Origin: an uncultured Sphingobium sp.
Lineage (GTDB): Bacteria > Pseudomonadota > Alphaproteobacteria > Sphingomonadales > Sphingomonadaceae
Length of the DNA stretch: 5,426 bases
Direction: 5' to 3'
Assembly (NCBI GenBank): GCA_946479185.1
Contig: CAMLFF010000229.1
Coordinates: 1-5,426, forward strand
Made by a program: the position numbers and the translations under genes. The notes below the pieces were generated by a model. That model was not told the DNA's origin. It was given only the letters and a program-made list of their open reading frames with translations, and ran no database searches. Of the stretch, positions 1-5,426 are shown in pieces. Every line of letters starts with the position of its first letter. The first letter of the stretch is position 1.

Positions 1-387
1 CACCCGCTCGTTGAACACATAGCTGAAGGCAGCCACCGCCATGCTGGTGAGGATGAGCGGGGCAAGGATCTGGTGCGCCGATAGCCCGCCGGATTTCATC
101 GCCACCACCTCACTGCTCGCATTGAGCGTGGCCAACGTGATGAGCGTGCCCAGCAGCACGGAGAAAGGGAGGAAGCGCGAGATGATCTGCGGCGTGCGCA
201 GGCTCATATAGCGCCACAGCTCGGCATCGCCATTGCCGGGATAGGCCAGCACCTTGCCCGCCTCGCTCAGCAGATCGAGCATTTGCAGCACGAGCACGAG
301 CATGGCGAGCATGGCAAAGCAGCGCCACAGAAAGGTTTTGCCAAGATAGAGCGCCAGCGAGCGGGAGGGGAAGAAGTTCAGCAGCAT
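1..387 (-). CDS. lptG: LptG, LPS export ABC transporter permease (N-terminal 129 residues, truncated by window edge)
   Basis: Partial YjgP/YjgQ-family permease. With LptF and the ATPase LptB it forms the inner-membrane complex that extracts LPS and passes it to LptC and the periplasmic bridge. The visible 129 residues include a first membrane helix at about 22-38 (rich in Leu, Met and Val), a second at about 66-88, the conserved cytosolic segment NASSEVVAMKSGG at 89-101, typical of the LptB-contacting coupling region, and the start of a third helix at about 107-124. The periplasmic jellyroll and last three helices lie outside the window. The ATG at 387 follows the lptF stop by 4 bases and has a GGAGG 9 bases upstream, so it is probably translated with lptF. 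I call it LptG rather than LptF because it is the second of two adjacent family members and begins with a motif order typical of LptG; the family is certain, the paralogue slightly less so. The substrate in a sphingomonad may include glycosphingolipid, which is inference. Confidence 0.9.
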   Translation of the reverse strand, partial: MLLNFFPSRSLALYLGKTFLWRCFAMLAMLVLVLQMLDLLSEAGKVLAYPGNGDAELWRYMSLRTPQIISRFLPFSVLLGTLITLATLNASSEVVAMKSGGLSAHQILAPLILTSMAVAAFSYVFNERV

Positions 388-391
388 CGCC

Positions 392-1615
392 TCAGCCCTC
401 CACGATCTTGCGGCCACGTCGGCCATTCAGGCGCCCGGCGAGCGATTTGAGGAAGCTCAATATCTTGGCGAATTGGCGCTCCAGTGCGCCGATCGGCTGG
501 CCGCCGGGCACATAGGCGGTCTGATAATACATCCAGGCAATGATGCCCGCGAAGATGAGGAACGGCCCCCAAAGGATGAGGAACGGATCGACCCGGCCCA
601 GCGAGCCAAGCGACTGCCCGGTCTGGTTGATTTTGTGATAGGTCACGATGAACACGATCGAGAGGAAGACGCCCAGCGCCGATGTGGAGCGCTTGGGTGG
701 GATGGCAAAGGCAATGGCTGCAAAGGGGAGCAGCATCATCATCGCCACCTCGACCATGCGGAAATTGAAGTTCGCCCAGGCCTGCGCCCGGCCAAGCTCG
801 GTGTCGCGCGAGAGGCCAGCCTTGAATAATTCCGGCAAGCTCAGCTCCACATCGCCATCGCCGCGCGTGCGGAACTCCTCGATCTTGGGCAGATCGATCG
901 GCAGATCATGATTGGAGAAGGAGAGGATGCGCGGCTCGTTGAACTTGGGCGAATCATGCACCAGCACGCCGTCGGTCAGGCGCATGATGATGGTATCGGG
1001 ATCATCGGTGGCGAGGAACTGGCCGCCCGCTGCGGTCACCGCGAGCGACTGGCCGCTCTTGGTCTGCATCCGCGCGAAGATGCCGCTCAGCTTGCGGCCT
1101 TCATCGGCGCTCTGCTCGATGCGGATGGTGATGCCGGTGCCAAGATTGGTGAACTCGCCGACCTTGATCGAGGCGCCCAGCGCGCCCGAGCGCAGCTCGA
1201 ACCGCAACCGCTCATAAGCATATTTGCTGTCCGGCTGGATGAAGCCCACGATGGCCAGATTGAGCGCCGCCAGCGCGATGGCGTACATGAACGGCACTTT
1301 GAGCAGCTTGGTGTAAGAGAGGCCAACGCCGCGCAAAATGTCCAACTCGGATGACAAAGCGAGCTTGCGGAAAGCGAGCAAAATGCCGAGCATCAGCCCG
1401 ATGGGGATGCCAAGGCCCAGATATTCCGGCAGCAGATTGGCCAGCATGCGCCACACGACGCTCACGGGGCCGCCTTCTGTCGCGACGAACACGAAGAGGC
1501 GCTGCATCCTGTCCAGCACCAGCAGCATCGCGGCGACCACAAGGCTCGCGAGCAACGGGACTGCGATGAGCCTCGCCATATAGCGGTCCAAAGCTGTCAG
1601 CATGGGCAGTCTCAA
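392..1615 (-). CDS. lptF: LptF, LPS export ABC transporter permease
   Basis: Full-length YjgP/YjgQ-family permease of 407 residues, partner of the LptG encoded 4 bases downstream. Hydrophobic segments lie at about 15-35, 60-82 and 106-126, then a periplasmic beta-rich (jellyroll) region at about 130-270, then membrane segments at about 289-305, 311-327 and 344-363. SSELDILRGVGLS at 88-100 is the coupling segment that would contact LptB, and KVGEFTNLGTGITIRIE at 151-167 fits the family's jellyroll pattern. About 40 residues follow the last helix and end in a basic tail (RLNGRRGRK), so the protein is longer than E. coli LptF (about 366). Start: an in-frame TGA at 1634-1636 blocks further extension. 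Either TTG at 1615, 5 bases after AAGGA, or ATG at 1603 (403 residues) is possible; TTG has the better Shine-Dalgarno and ATG the stronger start codon. No lptB, lptC or lptA is in the window. Confidence 0.93.
   Translation of the reverse strand: MRLPMLTALDRYMARLIAVPLLASLVVAAMLLVLDRMQRLFVFVATEGGPVSVVWRMLANLLPEYLGLGIPIGLMLGILLAFRKLALSSELDILRGVGLSYTKLLKVPFMYAIALAALNLAIVGFIQPDSKYAYERLRFELRSGALGASIKVGEFTNLGTGITIRIEQSADEGRKLSGIFARMQTKSGQSLAVTAAGGQFLATDDPDTIIMRLTDGVLVHDSPKFNEPRILSFSNHDLPIDLPKIEEFRTRGDGDVELSLPELFKAGLSRDTELGRAQAWANFNFRMVEVAMMMLLPFAAIAFAIPPKRSTSALGVFLSIVFIVTYHKINQTGQSLGSLGRVDPFLILWGPFLIFAGIIAWMYYQTAYVPGGQPIGALERQFAKILSFLKSLAGRLNGRRGRKIVEG
397..401 (-). promoter_or_regulatory. Ribosome binding site of lptG inside the end of lptF
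   Basis: GGAGG on the minus strand, 9 bases before the lptG ATG at 387. It lies in the last codons of lptF (Glu-Gly-stop), so a ribosome finishing lptF covers it. This supports the ATG at 387 and suggests coupled translation of the two permease subunits, which are needed in equal amounts. Confidence 0.75.
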
Positions 1616-1620
1616 GCTGT

Positions 1621-1625
1621 TCCTT
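1621..1625 (-). promoter_or_regulatory. Shine-Dalgarno that bears on the lptF start
   Basis: AAGGA on the minus strand. It is 5 bases from the TTG at 1615 but 17 bases from the ATG at 1603, too far for the ATG under usual spacing. The site therefore favours the TTG start, although a weaker GAG nearer the ATG cannot be excluded. Confidence 0.5.
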
Positions 1626-1695
1626 CGCGCGCATCAGAGAGGCCAGGCAGAACAGCCGGGCAATGGGAAATGCAGCCAAGCGCAGGCCGTAAGCG

Positions 1696-1716
1696 GGTTG
1701 AGAGGCGCTCGCAACC
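1696..1716 (-). repeat. Stem-loop in the kinase-lptF spacer
   Basis: The plus strand reads GGTTG, A, GAG, GCG, CTC, G, CAACC. The arms pair over 8 base pairs with one mismatch (1701 against 1711) and a 3-base loop. On the minus-strand transcript it would be an RNA hairpin about 80 bases before the lptF start. No T tract follows in the direction of transcription, so it is not a standard terminator. Its role is unknown; transcript stability or processing are options. Confidence 0.4.
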
Positions 1717-1775
1717 TTTGAGTTGGGCGGCAGTGCCGGTGAGGCGCTCCCATGCGCCAAAAGGAAGCGGGGCGC

Positions 1776-3794
1776 TCATGCCCGCTGCGCCACGATATCA
1801 TCGTTGCGCTTGGCGGCGATGGCCTTGTCGATGGCGTCACCAAGCTGCTTCATGGTGAAGGGCTTGCGCAGGATCGGGTAGCCCGCAATTTGCGCTGCCG
1901 TATCTTTGTCGCCTGCAAAGCCGGTGACGAAAATCACCGCGCGATCGCCGATGGTGGCGCCGATGGCCCGTATCATTTCCGGCCCGGTCATGTCCGGCAT
2001 CAGCACATCGGAGAGGATGATCGAGATGTCCGGCCGGGAAGCCAGGATCGCTTGCGCCTTGGCGGGATGATCGCAATCGATGCATTGATGCCCGAGCGCG
2101 CCGAGCGCCGCCATTGTGGAGCGCAGCACCCGCGCATCATCTTCCACCACGAGCACGGTGAGGCCGCTGTCATTCTCCGGCAGAAGCGGGGCCTGAGCGG
2201 CAGGCGTTTCCTGCGCGCTCGCGGCCCGTGCTTCCGGCAGCGTTTCGCTCTCGCTCAGGCGCGGCAGGAGCAGGCGGATGGTGGTGCTCTCATTCTCCAC
2301 ACTCTTGATGTCGACCGCGCCGTGGCACTGGGTGACGAAGCCGAAGATCTGGCTCATGCCAAGGCCGGTGCCCTTGCCGACAGCCTTGGTGGTGAAGAAG
2401 GGCTCGAACACCCTCTCCAGCACCGCAGGCGACATGCCGCAGCCGGTGTCCGACACGGTGAGGCTCACATGATCGCCCGCCGCGCACTGGCCGACCTCAT
2501 GCTCGCCAAGCGTGACCTTTTGCGTGACGATGCGCAGCGTGCCGCGGCCATCCATCGCATCGCGCGCATTGATGGCCATGTTGACCAGCGCGCTTTCCAT
2601 TTGCGCCCGGTCCGCCCACACGGCCCAGCCGGGCGCATCCAGCGCAAACTCCACCTTGATGCCGGTGCCGATGGCGCGGGCGACCAGATCTTCCATGCCC
2701 GCGAGTAGCGTGTCGACCTCGACCCGATCTGGCAGCAGGGGTTCGGCGCGGGCAAAGGCCAGCAGGCGCTCGATAAGGGCGGCGGCATGATTGGCGCCCT
2801 CGATTGCGCTATCGAGATGCGCGACCGCCTTGTCAGGATCGCGCGCGATCTGCCGCCGCGCAACATCAATACCGCCAATGACCACGGCGAGCATATTGTT
2901 GAAATCATGCGCAATGCCGCCAGTGAGCGCGCCCAGCGCCTCCATCTTCTGGAGCTGGCGCAGGCTCTGCTCGGCCTGCAGGCGCTCTTCCATCTCCTGA
3001 CAGAGCCGCTCGTTGGCCTCGCGAAGCTGCTCGGTGCGCTGCTGCACGGCGGCTTCCAGCCCATCGACACGGGCCGCTTCCGCTGCGGCGAGGCGGCGCG
3101 CATAGACCCGCTCATTCAATGCGCTGTTGGTGAACCACAGGGCGACGACCGCGGCGATGAGCATGCCGAGGCCGATAAGACCATAGCTCTCATTCAGTCG
3201 ATCAACCTGTGACCGGGATTGATCGACCTGAAGATTGCGGCGCACGCGCTCCGCCTCGGCCAGCGCCGCGAGCGTTTGCAAGGCGTCTGCAATGCCTTTG
3301 ACAGAGGCCTCTTTGCGCGTCGCCTCAAGCTGGCCCAGCGCGCCGAGCGACTGCTTGTAGCGCACACGCAAGGCGATCTGTTGCAAGGTTGCGTCCCGCT
3401 CCACCATCGCTTTGCGCAGGCGAGCGGTGGCGGCGCTTTTCTCAGCGCTGGTGCGGGTGGAGCGTTCCAGCGCGACCAGCTCGCGCATCGCGGTGGACCA
3501 CTCATCCTGATATTGCCGCCCCACCGCCTCGTCATGGCTGACCACGTAACGGGCGAGCAGTGTCTCGGCGTTGCCGACCTTGGCCTCGACCGTTTTGGCC
3601 TGCAGCATCACCTGATAGCTGTGGCGCTGCAGGGCAATCGCGCGATCGCGCATGTCCGATGCCTGATCGGCACGGTAGATGAGGATGGCGAGCGCGGCGG
3701 CGAAGATGAAGGCCAGCACGAACGGCACGAACCGCCGCCAGCGCGGCAGGTCGTCCGTTCCATATCCCGAGCTATCTGGTCCCATGTCCACCAT
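1776..3794 (-). CDS. Membrane-bound hybrid sensor histidine kinase with CHASE3-like sensor and C-terminal receiver
   Basis: Hybrid two-component kinase of 672 residues. Membrane helices at about 23-40 and 204-223 bracket a helical periplasmic sensor at about 41-203; residues 73-110 resemble CHASE3 domains. A coiled coil at about 228-284 leads to HisKA, with the phosphorylatable His296 in GGIAHDFNNM. The ATP-binding domain has an N-box (Asn405 and Asn409 in NMAINARDAM), a G1 box DTGCGM (449-454), an F-box FEPFFTTK (463-470) and a G2 box GKGTGLGMS (473-481). An Ala/Pro/Glu-rich linker (about 513-542) joins a receiver with acidic residues at 551-553, phospho-acceptor Asp596 (SDVLMPDM), Thr624 and Lys644, so all catalytic residues are intact. 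There is no DNA-binding output and no partner regulator here, so a phosphotransfer protein elsewhere is likely. The start lies downstream of an in-frame TAA at 3807-3809; ATG 3794 and ATG 3785 are both possible, and neither has a strong Shine-Dalgarno. The signal sensed is unknown; position suggests envelope lipid status (inference). Confidence 0.93.
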   Translation of the reverse strand: MVDMGPDSSGYGTDDLPRWRRFVPFVLAFIFAAALAILIYRADQASDMRDRAIALQRHSYQVMLQAKTVEAKVGNAETLLARYVVSHDEAVGRQYQDEWSTAMRELVALERSTRTSAEKSAATARLRKAMVERDATLQQIALRVRYKQSLGALGQLEATRKEASVKGIADALQTLAALAEAERVRRNLQVDQSRSQVDRLNESYGLIGLGMLIAAVVALWFTNSALNERVYARRLAAAEAARVDGLEAAVQQRTEQLREANERLCQEMEERLQAEQSLRQLQKMEALGALTGGIAHDFNNMLAVVIGGIDVARRQIARDPDKAVAHLDSAIEGANHAAALIERLLAFARAEPLLPDRVEVDTLLAGMEDLVARAIGTGIKVEFALDAPGWAVWADRAQMESALVNMAINARDAMDGRGTLRIVTQKVTLGEHEVGQCAAGDHVSLTVSDTGCGMSPAVLERVFEPFFTTKAVGKGTGLGMSQIFGFVTQCHGAVDIKSVENESTTIRLLLPRLSESETLPEARAASAQETPAAQAPLLPENDSGLTVLVVEDDARVLRSTMAALGALGHQCIDCDHPAKAQAILASRPDISIILSDVLMPDMTGPEMIRAIGATIGDRAVIFVTGFAGDKDTAAQIAGYPILRKPFTMKQLGDAIDKAIAAKRNDDIVAQRA

Positions 3795-3866
3795 GCGACA
3801 TGCCGTTTAGCCTAAGCCTTTGCAGCTTGGGAGAGTTTTTCGCACGGGGGGCGGGCTGCCGTGCAA
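3795..3866. other. 72-base spt-kinase spacer with a GC-rich inverted repeat
   Basis: GCACGG (3842-3847) and CCGTGC (3859-3864) form a 6-base-pair stem with an 11-base loop starting 3 bases past the spt stop. On the transcribed (minus) strand it is followed by GAAAAAC rather than a T run, so it does not look like a Rho-independent terminator for spt. Read-through into the kinase is plausible. No promoter-like boxes stand out. The kinase lacks a clear ribosome site here, which may mean low translation. Confidence 0.45.
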
Positions 3867-5123
3867 TCAGGCTGGGATTGCTCCGGTCATTTGCCCGGCC
3901 TTGGCGAACATCTCGATGATCTGGCCGACCTGCTCGCTACTATGCTCTGCGCAGAGCGAGCAGCGCAGCAGGAAGGTGCCGGCGGGCGTTGCTGGCGGGC
4001 GCGCCATGTTCACATAAAGGCCAAGCTCCAGCAGCGCCTGCCACATGGCGACGGCCTGCGTCTGATCGGTGAGGATCACCGCGATGATGGCGGATTGCGG
4101 CGTCTTGGTGCCGAGTGTGAAGCCCAGATCAGTCAGGCCCTTGTGCAGCCGCTTGCTATTCTCCCACAGATGCGCGCGCTTCTCGCCTGCATGCATCAGC
4201 TTGCGGATGGAGGTAGCCGCCGTCGCCACAACGCTGGGTGGAAGCGAGGCGGTGAACACATAGGGGCGGCAGACGAGGCGCATCACCTCGAACTTGGGAT
4301 GATCCGACACGACGAAGCCGCCGACGGTGCCGACCGACTTGGAGAAGGTGCCGACGACGAAATCGATATCTTTCTCGACGCCCTGCTCCTCATAAACGCC
4401 GCGACCATTGGGGCCGAAAAAGCCCATGCCATGCGCTTCGTCGACCAGGATCATGCAATTGGGATATTTGCGCACCGCCGCGACCATCTCTGGCAGCGGA
4501 GCGACATCGCCGAGCATGGAATAGACGCCTTCGAGCACAACGAGCTTGAGCGCATCGGCGGGCAGGCGCGCGAGCCGCTTGTCCAGATCCTCGACGCTAT
4601 TGTGGCGGAAGCGCACAATCTCGGCATTGCCGAGGAAGCAGCCATCATAGATGGAGGCGTGGCTGTCAGCATCCAGAATGACATAATCGCCCTTGCCCGC
4701 AAGGGTGGAGATAATGCCGAGGTTCGCCTGATAGCCGGTCGAAAAGACCATCGCGCTCTTGGTGCCGTAAAACTCCTCGAGCGCCTGCTCGCACTCGGCA
4801 TGGCCCTGATAAGTGCCGTTGAGCACGCGCGATCCGGTGGTGCCGGAACCGAACTCATCGAGCGCCTTCTTGCCTGCCGCGACCACATCGGGATCGAACG
4901 TCATGCCCATATAATTATAGGTGCCAAGGAGGATCGTCTCCTTGCCCTTGATGATCGCCAGCGTGGGCGACTTCACCTCTTCCATCACGATGGCGAAGGG
5001 ATCGCGCACGCCCGTGGCCAGCAGCGCCTCGCGCTCGGCAATCAGCGGATCGAATTTGGAGAAGAGATCCTGATCGGCATCGGCCACGCGCATGGTGCCG
5101 CTATTCTCGCTGGCGTTCGTCAT
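3867..5123 (-). CDS. spt: Serine palmitoyltransferase (PLP-dependent alpha-oxoamine synthase)
   Basis: Catalyses the first committed step of sphingolipid synthesis: L-serine plus a long-chain acyl thioester gives 3-ketodihydrosphingosine and CO2. Bacterial SPT is a soluble homodimer. With the ATG at 5123 it has 418 residues, close to the 420 of the Sphingomonas paucimobilis enzyme. Key residues, numbered from that start: Tyr69/Asn70 (TYNYMGM), His155 in DADSHASIYDG (stacks on PLP), Asp228 and His231 in VDEAHGMGFFG, Lys262 in GTFSKSVGTVGG (the Schiff-base lysine), and Arg375 in MARPPATPAGT, matching the arginine that engages the substrate carboxylate. All are intact. Glycine-acyltransferase relatives (KBL, AONS, ALAS) share the fold, but the PPATPAG segment and the overall match point to SPT. 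An upstream ATG at 5159 would add 12 unlike residues and overlap acp; it is less likely because GGAGG sits 9 bases before 5123. acp lies 4 bases upstream and presumably supplies the acyl donor. Confidence 0.96.
   Translation of the reverse strand: MTNASENSGTMRVADADQDLFSKFDPLIAEREALLATGVRDPFAIVMEEVKSPTLAIIKGKETILLGTYNYMGMTFDPDVVAAGKKALDEFGSGTTGSRVLNGTYQGHAECEQALEEFYGTKSAMVFSTGYQANLGIISTLAGKGDYVILDADSHASIYDGCFLGNAEIVRFRHNSVEDLDKRLARLPADALKLVVLEGVYSMLGDVAPLPEMVAAVRKYPNCMILVDEAHGMGFFGPNGRGVYEEQGVEKDIDFVVGTFSKSVGTVGGFVVSDHPKFEVMRLVCRPYVFTASLPPSVVATAATSIRKLMHAGEKRAHLWENSKRLHKGLTDLGFTLGTKTPQSAIIAVILTDQTQAVAMWQALLELGLYVNMARPPATPAGTFLLRCSLCAEHSSEQVGQIIEMFAKAGQMTGAIPA
3930..3963 (-). repeat. Nested inverted repeats near the 3' end of spt
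   Basis: CTGCTCGCT (3930-3938) and AGCGAGCAG (3955-3963) are perfect 9-base arms around a 16-base loop. Overlapping them is a perfect 14-base palindrome, GCTCTGCGCAGAGC, at 3944-3957. Both fall in codons for a conserved SPT segment (CSLCAEH), so protein constraint may explain part of it. In the mRNA they could form alternative hairpins about 65-95 bases before the spt stop. Confidence 0.4.
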
Positions 5124-5127
5124 GGCC

Positions 5128-5376
5128 TCAGCCCTCCCCGCGCAGCTTGATGACGGCATCGACCAGCTGACCGATCGTCTCGATTTCTGCCTGCATATTC
5201 ATGGTGATGATGATGTTGAACTCATCCTCCACCGCTGCGACGAAATCCATCACCGTCAAGCTGTCCCACTCCAGATCGCCCGCAAAGGTCGTGGCATCGC
5301 TCAGCGCGACGCCCTTTTTGTTGAAAGGCTCGATCTGCGCTGTGACCTGCGCGAAAACGTCCTGGCGATCCGACAT
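5128..5376 (-). CDS. acp: Dedicated acyl carrier protein for sphingolipid synthesis
   Basis: Small type II acyl carrier protein of 82 residues, the usual length. A 4'-phosphopantetheine arm would be attached to Ser39 in EWDSLTVMDF by a phosphopantetheinyl transferase, letting the protein carry an acyl chain as a thioester. The following helix (about 39-52) is acidic (VAAVEDEF), as expected for partner docking. The serine context EWDSLT differs from the GADSLDTVE of housekeeping E. coli AcpP, which points to a specialised ACP rather than the fatty-acid-synthase one. It sits 4 bases upstream of spt, an arrangement known in Sphingomonas and Caulobacter relatives where the ACP serves sphingoid-base synthesis. 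The ATG at 5376 has AAGGA 9 bases upstream. The stop codon is immediately followed by the spt start, implying coupled translation. That it loads SPT rather than another enzyme is inferred from context. Confidence 0.92.
   Translation of the reverse strand: MSDRQDVFAQVTAQIEPFNKKGVALSDATTFAGDLEWDSLTVMDFVAAVEDEFNIIITMNMQAEIETIGQLVDAVIKLRGEG
5133..5137 (-). promoter_or_regulatory. Ribosome binding site that decides the spt start
   Basis: GGAGG on the minus strand within the last codons of acp, 9 bases from the ATG at 5123. The alternative in-frame ATG at 5159 lies upstream of it, so this site selects the shorter 418-residue SPT. Its sequence and spacing are identical to the lptG site. Confidence 0.75.
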
Positions 5377-5426
5377 GTACGACTATCCTTAAGGCAACTG
5401 ATCACGGGCAAATGCCCGCTCTGCAC
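5377..5426 (-). promoter_or_regulatory. acp leader with Shine-Dalgarno and three adjacent palindromes
   Basis: AAGGA (5386-5390) lies 9 bases before the acp ATG. It is part of the perfect palindrome CCTTAAGG (5387-5394). Next come TGATCA (5399-5404) and CGGGCA-AA-TGCCCG (5405-5418), a 6-base-pair inverted repeat with a 2-base centre. The inverted repeat could be an operator half-site pair or part of an upstream gene's end; no T run follows it on the minus strand. The window ends before a promoter could be judged. Confidence 0.45.

Larger units (their letters stand above)
1616..1775. other. 160-base spacer between the histidine kinase and lptF, with small inverted repeats
   Basis: This is the longest non-coding stretch between genes in the window. 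It holds a hairpin at 1696-1716 (listed separately) and a 9-base direct repeat, GAGGCGCTC, at 1702-1710 and 1741-1749. It also has three 5-base blocks, GGCGC (1743-1747), GCGCC (1754-1758) and GGCGC (1771-1775), in which the middle block can pair with either neighbour. No U-rich run follows any stem on the minus strand, so no intrinsic terminator is supported. Its length leaves room for a separate lptFG promoter. A TTGCGA with a TACGGC 17 bases on (minus strand, about 1686-1713) is a very weak candidate that I do not call. Confidence 0.5.

Noticed and set aside
1212..1760. 182-codon minus-strand frame that begins in the kinase-lptF spacer
   Set aside because: Most of it overlaps lptF in another frame, its residues resemble no family, and lptF has clear membrane segments and family motifs throughout.
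1752..2708. 318-codon open frame on the plus strand opposite the kinase
   Set aside because: Antisense to the well-supported ATP-binding and receiver domains; rich in Arg, His and Ala with no motif. Further plus-strand frames at 473-829, 908-1354 and 3219-3815 fail for the same reason.
3812..3840. Plus-strand terminator: bulged CCTAAGC...GCTTGG hairpin followed by TTTTT
   Set aside because: The stem is weak and bulged, and no plus-strand gene ends here that it could serve.
3842..3864. Intrinsic terminator after spt
   Set aside because: The GCACGG/CCGTGC stem is short and is followed by an A run, not a T run, on the transcribed strand.
3861..5150. 429-codon open frame on the plus strand opposite spt
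   Set aside because: It lies almost exactly antisense to spt, has no recognisable domain and has the His/Ala/Asp/Arg-rich composition typical of reverse-complemented GC-rich genes. The minus-strand protein has every catalytic residue of SPT.
5124..5159. Longer SPT starting at the ATG at 5159
   Set aside because: It would overlap acp by 32 bases and add residues unlike known SPT N-termini, and the strong GGAGG lies downstream of it, directly before the ATG at 5123.

Overview
The window looks like chromosomal DNA from a sphingomonad-type alphaproteobacterium (order Sphingomonadales). The strongest evidence is a bacterial serine palmitoyltransferase (SPT) that closely matches, from memory, the Sphingomonas enzymes, preceded by its own small acyl carrier protein. 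GC-rich codon use is uniform across the window and nothing suggests horizontal transfer. I cannot name the genus.

Every convincing gene is on the minus strand, so transcription runs from high to low coordinates. In that order: a short leader with small palindromes (5377-5426); acp, a dedicated type II acyl carrier protein (5128-5376); spt, the PLP enzyme of sphingoid-base synthesis (3867-5123); a 72-base spacer; a membrane-bound hybrid histidine kinase with a CHASE3-like sensor and a C-terminal receiver (1776-3794); a 160-base spacer with hairpins; lptF (392-1615); and lptG (1-387, running off the window edge). acp-spt and lptF-lptG are each separated by only 4 bases and share an identical 13-base junction that combines the upstream stop codon with the downstream Shine-Dalgarno.

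By established family roles, the ACP would deliver an acyl chain to SPT, which condenses it with L-serine to 3-ketodihydrosphingosine. LptF and LptG are the two membrane subunits of the LptB2FG ABC transporter, which extracts lipopolysaccharide from the inner membrane. Sphingomonads use glycosphingolipids in the outer membrane where other Gram-negatives use LPS. The most interesting reading is therefore a co-oriented cluster holding sphingolipid entry enzymes, an envelope-facing kinase and an Lpt-type exporter. That link is inference: the sequence shows proximity and shared direction, not co-function.

There are no RNA genes, CRISPR arrays, insertion sequences or convincing intrinsic terminators. 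Long open frames on the plus strand are antisense shadows.
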